DNA from: an uncultured Clostridia bacterium
Lineage (GTDB): Bacteria > Bacillota > Clostridia > Oscillospirales > Oscillospiraceae
NCBI GenBank assembly: GCA_946187475.1
Contig: CAMHRJ010000099.1
Location: forward strand, 1 to 7,401
Direction: 5' to 3'
DNA length: 7,401 nt
Positions 1-6,074 of the stretch are shown here, piece after piece; positions within the stretch are counted from its first letter, which is position 1; every line of letters begins with the position of its first letter. The translations under genes and the position numbers were made by a program. The notes under the pieces were generated by a model, which was given only the letters and a program-made list of their open reading frames with translations, searched no databases and was not told the DNA's origin.

Positions 1-973
1 CGCGCACACAGGCGAGGATGTTCTCAAACACCGCCAGCTCCGTGGAGAAGGCCGCGAACACCATGAACAGGAAGAACAGGGTGCCCCAGATGCGGCCGCC
101 GGCCATGTTGTTGAAGACGGTGGCCATGGTGTTGAACAGCAGGGCGGGGCCGGCGTTCACTTCCACGTTGTAGGTGAAGCAGGCGGGGAAGATGATCAGA
201 CCCGCCATGATGGCGACGAAGGTGTCCAGCAGGATGACGTTCAGGCTCTCGCCCAGCAGCGTGCGCTCCTTGCCGATGTAGCTGCCGAAGATCGCCATGG
301 AGCCGATGCCGAGACTCAACGTAAAGAACGCCTGGTTCATGGCGCCGACGATAACGGAGCCGTTGATCTTGCTGAAATCAGGTACCAGATAGAAGGCGAG
401 GCCTTCCTTCGCGCCGCTCATGGTGAAGCTGTGGATCGCGAGGACGATCATCAGCAGGAACAGGCCGATCATCAGGTACTTCGTCACGCGCTCGAGACCG
501 CCCTGCAGGTTGAAGCTCAGAACGGCAAAGCCGAGCACGACGGCGACCAGCAGGTAGATGACGTTGACGCCCGGGTTCGTGATCATCTCGACGAAGCCGA
601 GATTCGTGGACTGACCCAGCAGGAACTTCACGAAGTAATACATCATCCAGCCGGTGACGACGGTGTAAAACGCCATGAGGGCGATGTTGCCCAGCAGCGC
701 CAGATAGCCGTGGATGTGCCATTTCTGTCCGGGCTTCTCCAGCTTCTGATACATGCGGACGGGGCTGGCCTGAGAGGCTCTGCCCATGGCAAACTCCATG
801 GTCATGGCAGGCAGACCCAGCAGCAGCAGGCAGAGGATATACACCAGAACGAAACCGCCGCCGCCGTACTGACCCGTCATCCACGGGAATTTCCATACGT
901 TGCCGCATCCAATGGCGCAGCCCGCGCTTACCAGCAGGAAGCCGAGCCGGGATTGAAAGTTTTCACGTTTCAT
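1..973 (-). CDS. Sodium:neurotransmitter symporter (NSS/SNF) family transporter, C-terminus beyond the window
   Basis: Integral membrane transporter expected to import an amino acid or related amine with sodium. The minus strand is open from an ATG at 973-971 to the window edge, giving 324 codons with no stop. Family hallmarks are clear. The unwound TM1 reads GCGNVWKFPW (residues 22-31), with N25 in the usual sodium/substrate position. It is followed by a glycine-rich loop and LPAMTMEFAMGR (54-65). TM6 carries FFTLSLGIGSMAIFGSYIG (216-234), close to the LeuT substrate-site segment. TM8 contains FAAFSTELAVFEN (306-318), whose S310/T311 match the LeuT Na2-site Thr/Ser pair. About eight membrane segments are present; whether the protein has the 11 or 12 segments typical of bacterial NSS cannot be seen. 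The start is supported by GGAGAGAG at 984-977 and a promoter upstream. It is transcribed divergently from the CoA-transferase. The substrate is unknown; Tyt1, TnaT and MhsT are family members with aromatic or hydrophobic amino-acid substrates. Confidence 0.93.
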   Translation of the reverse strand, partial: MKRENFQSRLGFLLVSAGCAIGCGNVWKFPWMTGQYGGGGFVLVYILCLLLLGLPAMTMEFAMGRASQASPVRMYQKLEKPGQKWHIHGYLALLGNIALMAFYTVVTGWMMYYFVKFLLGQSTNLGFVEMITNPGVNVIYLLVAVVLGFAVLSFNLQGGLERVTKYLMIGLFLLMIVLAIHSFTMSGAKEGLAFYLVPDFSKINGSVIVGAMNQAFFTLSLGIGSMAIFGSYIGKERTLLGESLNVILLDTFVAIMAGLIIFPACFTYNVEVNAGPALLFNTMATVFNNMAGGRIWGTLFFLFMVFAAFSTELAVFENILACVR

Positions 974-1003
974 GATCTCTCTCCATTCATAAAATGTTCA
1001 TAT

Positions 1004-1032
1004 ATCATACCATATTCTGCATGCATATGCAA
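1004..1032 (-). promoter_or_regulatory. Sigma-A-type promoter for the NSS transporter
   Basis: On the minus strand TTGCAT (1032-1027) is followed, after exactly 17 bp, by TATGAT (1009-1004). This gives a transcript start near 997 and a short leader of about 24 nt before the ATG at 973. The spacing and the near-consensus -10 support it; the -35 matches four of six bases. It is read from sequence only. Confidence 0.65.
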
Positions 1033-1082
1033 CCATTATCCGGGAAAAAACCGCGCCGACATGAAAAAAACTGAAGCGGGGA

Positions 1083-1111
1083 TTGCAATTCCTTTGGGAT
1101 ATTTGTATAAT
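1083..1111 (+). promoter_or_regulatory. Sigma-A-type promoter for the CoA-transferase gene
   Basis: TTGCAA (1083-1088), a 17-bp spacer and a perfect TATAAT (1106-1111) predict a start near 1118 and a leader of about 37 nt. Two A-tracts (1045-1050 and 1064-1070) lie just upstream and could act as curved DNA or an UP-like element. This is the strongest -10 box in the left half of the window. Confidence 0.8.
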
Positions 1112-1114
1112 AAA

Positions 1115-1137
1115 TGTGTTCATACCACATGAATACA
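1115..1137. promoter_or_regulatory. Imperfect inverted repeat at the CoA-transferase transcription start, candidate operator
   Basis: Left arm TGTGTTCAT (1115-1123), 5-nt spacer, right arm ATGAATACA (1129-1137); eight of nine positions are complementary. It begins four bases after the -10 box and spans the predicted start site, where a bound repressor would block transcription. It does not resemble the Rex or CcpA consensus, so I cannot name the regulator. It could also fold weakly in the leader RNA. Confidence 0.45.
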
Positions 1138-1154
1138 ACAAAGGAGACAGCAAA

Positions 1155-2462
1155 ATGGCAGATTACAAAGAGATTTATCAGCAGAAGCTGAAAACCGCCG
1201 CGCAGGTGGCGCAGATGGTGGAATCCGGCTGGGTCTTCGGCATGGACGCCGCACCCACCCAGGCTGACGGCATCATGAATGCCATCGCTGACCACGTCCG
1301 GGAAAGCGACATTCATAGCCTGAAGGTCCACCTCATGTTGGACGGCTATCCGTTCCCGTTCCTGGCCGACGATTCCCTGGACGGCAAGATGAACGGCGTG
1401 TCCTGGTTCTCCGGCGGCGGTCTGCGCAAGGCCGTCAACGGCGGCTATGCCGACCTGATTCCCGGCTATTACCGCGATTTCCCCGGCGTCATCCGCCGCA
1501 TGTACGAGTATGACGCCTATGTGGTCAGCGTCTCTCCCATGGACAGCCACGGCTACTTCAGCCTGGCCACCTCCACCAGCTACTCCCAGGCCATGATCGA
1601 TAAGGCCAGACGCATCTTCGTCGAGGTCAACGAGAAGCAGCCCCGCTGCCTCTGCGGCACCCAGCTGCACGTCTCCGAGGTGACGGCCATTGTGGAGAAC
1701 ACCCACGATATGCCCGTCCTGCCGCCCACGAAGATCGACGAGACCAGCAAGATCATCGGCGGCTACATCGCCGAGCAGATTCCTGACGGCGCCTGCATCC
1801 AGCTGGGCATCGGCGCCATTCCCGACGCCGTGGGCGCGGCCCTGATGACGAAGAAAGATCTGGGCATCCACACCGAGATGTTCACCACCTCCATGGTGGA
1901 CCTGCTGGAGAGCGGCGCCGCCAACAACTCCAAAAAGCAGATCCATCGCGGCAAGACCGTCACCACCTTCGCCTTCGGCAGCCAGCGGATCTATGACTTC
2001 ATCAACGACAATCCCTGCTTCGAGATCCTTCCGGTAGACTACGTCAACGACCCCGACGTCATCTGCCAGAACGACAACTTCATCTCCATCAACGCGGCTC
2101 TGGAGGTGGACCTCTTCGGCCAGGTCTGCGCCGAGAGCGTGGGCACCAAGCACATGTCCGGCTCCGGCGGCCAGGTGGACTACGTCCGCGGCGCCTGCCA
2201 GTCCAAGGGCGGCAAGAGCTTCATCGCCTTCACCTCCACGGCCAAGGGCGGCACCATCAGCAAGATCAAGAACATCCTCACCCCCGGCGCCATCGTCACC
2301 ACCAGCAAGAACGATGTGGACTACATCGTCACCGAATACGGCATCGCCCATCTTCGGGGCGAGACCCTCTCCAGCCGCGCCAAGCAGCTGATCGCTATCG
2401 CGCACCCCGACTTCCGCGACGAGCTCATGTTCGACGCCAAGAAGCGCGGCATCATCATCTGA
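1155..2462 (+). CDS. CoA-transferase of the acetyl-CoA hydrolase/transferase family (4-hydroxybutyrate or butyryl-CoA:acetate type)
   Basis: Cytoplasmic enzyme of 435 residues expected to move CoA between an acyl-CoA and a carboxylate, typically acetate. Length and motifs match AbfT of Clostridium aminobutyricum and related butyryl-CoA:acetate transferases. QLGIGAIPDAVG (216-227) is the CoA-domain glycine motif. LGIHTEM (236-242) contains E241, the expected catalytic glutamate that forms the glutamyl-CoA thioester. GSGGQVDYVRGA (336-347) and VTEYGIAHLRGE (392-403) are C-terminal family signatures, and the tail IAHPDFRDEL is typical. The start is the ATG at 1155, which follows AAAGGAGA (1140-1147); an in-frame TTG at 1083 is rejected because it is the -35 box. 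The gene has its own promoter and terminator, so it is probably monocistronic. The exact acyl substrate cannot be decided: it lacks the DHFTWNSWHM-like motif I associate with gut But enzymes and looks closer to the AbfT branch. Confidence 0.92.
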   Translation: MADYKEIYQQKLKTAAQVAQMVESGWVFGMDAAPTQADGIMNAIADHVRESDIHSLKVHLMLDGYPFPFLADDSLDGKMNGVSWFSGGGLRKAVNGGYADLIPGYYRDFPGVIRRMYEYDAYVVSVSPMDSHGYFSLATSTSYSQAMIDKARRIFVEVNEKQPRCLCGTQLHVSEVTAIVENTHDMPVLPPTKIDETSKIIGGYIAEQIPDGACIQLGIGAIPDAVGAALMTKKDLGIHTEMFTTSMVDLLESGAANNSKKQIHRGKTVTTFAFGSQRIYDFINDNPCFEILPVDYVNDPDVICQNDNFISINAALEVDLFGQVCAESVGTKHMSGSGGQVDYVRGACQSKGGKSFIAFTSTAKGGTISKIKNILTPGAIVTTSKNDVDYIVTEYGIAHLRGETLSSRAKQLIAIAHPDFRDELMFDAKKRGIII

Positions 2463-2479
2463 AAGAACCCACCATCCCG

Positions 2480-2509
2480 AAACCGGCGCGCATTGCGCGC
2501 CGGTTTTAA
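2480..2509 (+). terminator. Intrinsic terminator after the CoA-transferase gene
   Basis: A perfect 12-bp stem AAACCGGCGCGC (2480-2491) pairs with GCGCGCCGGTTT (2495-2506) around a 3-nt loop ATT. The T-run is short (four T, three of them within the stem), so some read-through into rarA is plausible. No convincing promoter is visible between this hairpin and rarA. Confidence 0.75.
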
Positions 2510-2537
2510 ACTCCAGACGCCACACTTTTTGAACCAT

Positions 2538-2542
2538 GGAGG
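2538..2542 (+). promoter_or_regulatory. rarA: Ribosome binding site that decides the rarA start
   Basis: GGAGG lies 5 nt before the ATG at 2548. The earlier in-frame ATG at 2536 overlaps this GGAGG and has only T-rich sequence before it, so 2548 is preferred. Confidence 0.75.
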
Positions 2543-2547
2543 CAGAC

Positions 2548-3807
2548 ATGTACAGACCTTTGGCAGATGAATTGCGTCCCACGTCCCTGGACGACGTGGT
2601 GGGCCAGAAGCACATTCTGGGCACCGACGGGATGCTCCGGCGGATCGTCCAGTCCGGCCAGATCCCCAATATGGTGTTCTATGGCCCCTCCGGCACCGGC
2701 AAGACCACCGTGGCCAGCATCATTGCCGCCCGGACGAACCGGACCCTGCGGCGCCTGAACGCCACCACCGCCGGCATTTCGGACATCCGTGCCATCATTG
2801 CGGAGCTGGACACCATGCTGACCCCCGGCGGCGTGCTGCTGTATCTGGACGAGATCCAGTATTTCAACAAAAAGCAGCAGCAGTCTCTGCTGGAGTTCAT
2901 GGAGGACGGCCGCATCACACTGATTGCCTCCACCACGGAAAACCCGTATTTCTATATCTACAATGCCGTGCTCAGCCGTTCCACGGTCTTTGAGTTCAAG
3001 CCTGTCCCGGCGGCCGAGACTGCCCGTGCGGTCCAGCGGGCCATCCGCATCCTCTGCGAGCGGGAGGGCGTCACACCAGAGACGGAGCCCGGCGTGGAGG
3101 CCTACATCGCCTCGGTCTGCGGCGGCGACGTGCGCAAGTCCCTGAACGCCGTGGAGCTGCTGTTTTCCACCGCCAAGCGGGAAGGGGACACCGTCCTGCT
3201 CACCCGGGCCGATGCCGAGGCCATCAGCCAGCGCAGCGCCATGCGCTACGACCGGGAGGGGGACGACCACTTCGACGTGGTTTCCGCCCTGATGAAGTCC
3301 CTGCGGGGCTCCGACCCGGACGCGGCCCTCCACTATCTGGCCCGGCTCCTGGAGGCCGGAGACCTGGTGGGCGCCTGCCGGCGGATTCTCTGCTCTGCCA
3401 GCGAGGACATCGGCCTTGCCTATCCCCAGGCGGTATCCATCGTGAAATCCTGCGTGGACAGCGCGCTCCAGCTGGGCCTGCCGGAAGGGCGGCTCCCGCT
3501 GGCCCAGGCCTGCATTCTGCTGGCCACCGCGCCCAAGTCCAACAGCGTGGTCATGGCCATCGACGCCGCCGCGGCGGACATCCGCGCCGGCAAGGCCGGC
3601 CCCATCCCCAGAGAGCTCCAGAACGTCCACGCCGACGGTACGGGCTTCGAGCGGGAGCAGGGCTATCTCTATCCCCACAACTACGACCACCATTGGGTGC
3701 AGCAGCAGTATCTGCCCGATGAGCTGGCGGGCACCCATTACTACGAATACGGCGACAACAAAAACGAGCAGGCCGCCAAGGCCTACTGGGACAAGATCAA
3801 GGGGTGA
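2548..3807 (+). CDS. rarA: RarA/MgsA-family AAA+ ATPase, replication-associated recombination protein
   Basis: Cytoplasmic AAA+ ATPase of the clamp-loader-like group, expected to act at stalled forks and DNA ends as a tetramer. It has 419 residues; E. coli RarA has 447. Domain order: N-terminal RPLADELRPTSLDDVVGQKHIL (split as RPLADELRPT 3-12 and VVGQKHIL 17-24), Walker A GPSGTGKTT (46-54), Walker B LLYLDE (97-102), sensor 1 STTENPYF (128-135), VLSRS with candidate arginine finger R144 (141-145), and sensor 2 GGDVRKSLN (192-200). The MgsA C-terminal part shows SLRGSDPDAALHYLARLLEAG (251-271, one SDPDAA core), ASEDIGLAYPQA (284-295) and a late YLPDEL (388-393). Oddities: the region after Walker B reads QYFNKKQQQSLLEFMEDG rather than the common HRFNKxQQDxxLPxxExG, and sensor 1 is followed by an unusual tyrosine-rich YFYIYNA. 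It could be a clostridial RarA paralogue. DUF951 follows 4 nt after the stop. Confidence 0.92.
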   Translation: MYRPLADELRPTSLDDVVGQKHILGTDGMLRRIVQSGQIPNMVFYGPSGTGKTTVASIIAARTNRTLRRLNATTAGISDIRAIIAELDTMLTPGGVLLYLDEIQYFNKKQQQSLLEFMEDGRITLIASTTENPYFYIYNAVLSRSTVFEFKPVPAAETARAVQRAIRILCEREGVTPETEPGVEAYIASVCGGDVRKSLNAVELLFSTAKREGDTVLLTRADAEAISQRSAMRYDREGDDHFDVVSALMKSLRGSDPDAALHYLARLLEAGDLVGACRRILCSASEDIGLAYPQAVSIVKSCVDSALQLGLPEGRLPLAQACILLATAPKSNSVVMAIDAAAADIRAGKAGPIPRELQNVHADGTGFEREQGYLYPHNYDHHWVQQQYLPDELAGTHYYEYGDNKNEQAAKAYWDKIKG

Positions 3808-3811
3808 CGGC

Positions 3812-4006
3812 ATGGACATTCAGATCGGCGACGTTCTCACCATGAAAAAGGCCCATCCCTGCGGCGAAAAGCGCTGGGAGGTACTGCGCACGGGGGCGGA
3901 TTTCCGCCTGAAATGCCTGGGCTGCGGCCACGAGGTTTTCGGCGCCCGCTCCAAGTTTGAGAAGAGCATACGCGCTGTGGACACGGCTGGCCGCAAACCG
4001 TTGTAA
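3812..4006 (+). CDS. DUF951 family small protein
   Basis: A 64-residue cytoplasmic protein matching DUF951, a Firmicutes family without an established function. The visible pattern is DIQIGDVLTMKKAHPCG (2-18), then RWEVLRTGADFRLKCLGCGHEV (21-42), then RSKFEKSIR (46-54). C17, C35, C38 and H40 could form a small metal site; this is inference from spacing. The ATG at 3812 follows the rarA stop by 4 nt, and AAGGGG (3799-3804), inside the end of rarA, serves as the ribosome site 7 nt away. An upstream in-frame start at 3719 lies within rarA in another frame and is rejected. The tight spacing implies co-transcription and translational coupling with rarA. No GC-rich terminator is visible after its stop. 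Confidence 0.88.
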   Translation: MDIQIGDVLTMKKAHPCGEKRWEVLRTGADFRLKCLGCGHEVFGARSKFEKSIRAVDTAGRKPL

Positions 4007-4050
4007 AACCTCACATTTGTACAGAAATGATGAACAAGTTGAAAAAATTT

Positions 4051-4082
4051 CGCTTTTTACTTGACAAAAGTTCCAAAAAGCG
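4051..4082. promoter_or_regulatory. Inverted repeat surrounding the -35 box of the small-protein gene, candidate operator
   Basis: CGCTTTTT (4051-4058) and AAAAAGCG (4075-4082) are perfect 8-bp arms, 16 nt apart, with the consensus -35 TTGACA between them. A second pair, ACTT (4059-4062) and AAGT (4068-4071), continues the symmetry inward. Such placement suits a dimeric repressor. The stem is too A/T-rich and lacks a following T-run to be a convincing terminator for the upstream DUF951 gene. Confidence 0.4.
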
Positions 4083-4089
4083 TTAATCT
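4061..4089 (+). promoter_or_regulatory. Promoter of the 72-residue protein gene
   Basis: A perfect -35 TTGACA (4061-4066), a 17-bp spacer and a weaker -10 TAATCT (4084-4089) place the start near 4096. The surrounding sequence is markedly A/T-rich compared with the coding DNA on both sides. The leader is then about 55 nt long. Confidence 0.7.
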
Positions 4090-4099
4090 GTATACAACA

Positions 4100-4127
4100 G
4101 GTGCGACGCACCAAGTACCCGAAAGGG
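4100..4127 (+). other. Two short hairpins in the leader of the small-protein gene
   Basis: GGTGC-GAC-GCACC (4100-4112) is a 5-bp stem with a 3-nt loop, almost at the predicted 5' end of the RNA. CCC-GAAA-GGG (4118-4127) closes a GNRA-type tetraloop. Both precede the ribosome site at 4136-4143. They might stabilise the 5' end; they match no riboswitch class I can recall and are short enough to be chance. Confidence 0.3.
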
Positions 4128-4150
4128 AAATTTGGAAAAGGAGTATTACT

Positions 4151-4369
4151 ATGGATTTCAGAAGCACGACTGCTAGAGATTTTTGTGAAGATCTGGGTGG
4201 CAAGGAGCTGATGGCGCAGTATACGCCCAACCTGCTGAAGTTCCCCCTGAAGCTGTTCTATAAGAAGACCTGCGGCGAGATTTTCGATCTGTGCCTGAAG
4301 AAAGGTCACGTCACCCCCGAGGCCGCTGCTGCTCTGCAGGCCGCTTTCGAGGCGAAGTATCCGGACTAA
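4151..4369 (+). CDS. Small protein of unknown function (72 residues)
   Basis: I do not recognise a family. The start at 4151 is well supported: AAAAGGAG (4136-4143) lies 7 nt ahead, with a promoter upstream and an intrinsic terminator downstream, so this is a complete single-gene unit. An in-frame TTG at 4061 is the -35 box and is rejected. The product is soluble-looking, with no signal peptide or membrane segment. It has a likely helical core NLLKFPLKLFYKKTCGEIFD (27-46) followed by LCLKKGHVTPEAAAALQAAF (47-66), which resembles a helix-turn-helix-like pair of amphipathic helices only loosely. Three cysteines (12, 41, 48) are spread and form no obvious metal motif. Codon use (CTG, AAG, GCC) matches the neighbours and the ribosome site is strong, which suggests real and possibly abundant expression. 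Confidence 0.8.
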   Translation: MDFRSTTARDFCEDLGGKELMAQYTPNLLKFPLKLFYKKTCGEIFDLCLKKGHVTPEAAAALQAAFEAKYPD

Positions 4370-4415
4370 TCGATTCTGCAATTCAGATTCGAGGTTAGAC
4401 CAAAGTACATACCAT

Positions 4416-4449
4416 CCGCGCTCCGCAAAAACCGGGGCGCGGTTTTCTT
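4416..4449 (+). terminator. Intrinsic terminator of the small-protein gene
   Basis: CCGCGCTCCG (4416-4425) pairs with CGGGGCGCGG (4433-4442) in a 10-bp stem with one G-U pair and a 7-nt loop CAAAAAC. The tail TTTTCTT (4443-4449) follows directly. The end of this T-tract is also the left arm of the next inverted repeat. Confidence 0.85.
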
Positions 4450-4480
4450 ATCTGTCGAAACCAGTTTCGACAGATAAGAA
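4445..4480. repeat. Inverted repeat with perfect 17-bp arms
   Basis: Left arm TTCTTATCTGTCGAAAC (4445-4461), 2-nt spacer CA, right arm exactly complementary (4464-4480). As RNA this would be a very stable hairpin; as DNA it is nearly a complete palindrome of 36 bp. No T-run follows on either strand, so it is not an ordinary terminator. No second copy occurs in this window. It may be the edge or core of a small dispersed repeat, or a protein site. Confidence 0.85.
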
Positions 4481-4486
4481 TAACGG

Positions 4487-4542
4487 CTCGCGCTCCATCG
4501 CCCTTCGGTTGGTCGGCGCGAGGACTCGCCCCAGGTCGAGTC
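4487..4542. repeat. Two adjacent stem-loops within the hairpin cluster
   Basis: CTCGCGC (4487-4493) pairs perfectly with GCGCGAG (4516-4522), enclosing 22 nt that include a CTTCGG segment. Immediately next, GACTCG (4523-4528) pairs with CGAGTC (4537-4542) around an 8-nt loop. The two stems abut without a gap and would stack coaxially in RNA. Confidence 0.6.
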
Positions 4543-4549
4543 TCAGGGT

Positions 4550-4580
4550 GTTTTTGCCGGGGCAAAGCTCCGGCAAAAAC
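4550..4580. repeat. Stem-loop with 14-bp arms and a 3-nt loop
   Basis: GTTTTTGCCGGGGC (4550-4563) pairs with GCTCCGGCAAAAAC (4567-4580) around the loop AAA; thirteen pairs are Watson-Crick and one is G-U. The T and A runs are inside the stem, and nothing T-rich follows directly, so I do not call it a terminator by itself. Confidence 0.75.
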
Positions 4581-4593
4581 AATATGAATCATT

Positions 4594-4621
4594 CTGCCTT
4601 CCGGAAGGCAGTTATTTTTTT
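4594..4621 (+). terminator. Second intrinsic terminator, directly upstream of the fumC promoter
   Basis: CTGCCTTCCGGAAGGCAG (4594-4611) is a perfect 18-bp palindrome; in RNA a 7-bp stem with a CCGG loop. It is followed by TTATTTTTT and one more T (4612-4621). The -35 box of fumC begins two bases later. It faces the plus strand, so it insulates fumC from transcription coming from the left and implies a transcript may cross 4450-4593. Confidence 0.8.
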
Positions 4622-4622
4622 C

Positions 4623-4651
4623 TTGCGTATGGGCGCTCGCCATATTATAAT
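4623..4651 (+). promoter_or_regulatory. fumC: Promoter of fumC and the downstream genes
   Basis: TTGCGT (4623-4628), a 17-bp spacer and a perfect TATAAT (4646-4651) predict a start near 4658 and a leader of about 37 nt. A small GGCG-CT-CGCC palindrome (4632-4641) lies in the spacer and could affect binding of a regulator, though it is short. Confidence 0.75.
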
Positions 4652-4694
4652 GAATCCAAACAGATTTCGGCAATACGGAAAGGAACGTTTTCGC

Positions 4695-6070
<1,376 letters not shown>

Positions 6071-6074
<4 letters not shown>

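Larger units (their letters stand above)
4370..4694. other. Gene-free interval of 325 bases: terminator, hairpin cluster, second terminator, fumC promoter
   Basis: From left to right it holds about 46 bases without recognisable features, the terminator of the small-protein gene (4416-4449), a 17-bp-arm inverted repeat (4445-4480), further hairpins (4487-4522, 4523-4542, 4550-4580), a second terminator (4594-4621), the fumC promoter (4623-4651) and the fumC leader. I see no credible coding sequence on either strand. Confidence 0.85.

Noticed and set aside
378..1132. Overlapping frames on both strands inside the NSS gene (378-908 minus, 431-1132 plus)
   Set aside because: The minus-strand frame beginning at 973 encodes an unmistakable NSS transporter; the others are low-complexity His/Gln/Arg-rich shadows.
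1005..2669. Long minus-strand open frame (554 codons) opposite the CoA-transferase
   Set aside because: Shadow of the high-GC codon pattern on the other strand; composition is Gly/Ala/Val/His/Asp-rich and low in motif content, and it runs across a terminator and a promoter.
4007..4050. Terminator after the DUF951 gene
   Set aside because: No GC-rich hairpin followed by a T-run; the T-rich palindrome just downstream fits an operator around the next promoter better.
4100..4150. Known riboswitch in the leader of the small-protein gene
   Set aside because: Only two short stems in about 50 nt; no conserved core of any riboswitch class that I can recall.
4485..4548. Possible tRNA or tRNA-like element (GGTCGAGTCTC resembles a T-arm)
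   Set aside because: No 7-bp acceptor stem, no anticodon arm of the right size and no 5-bp T-stem around the TCGA segment.
4445..4621. CRISPR array
   Set aside because: The repeats are inverted, not direct, differ from each other and lack regular spacers.
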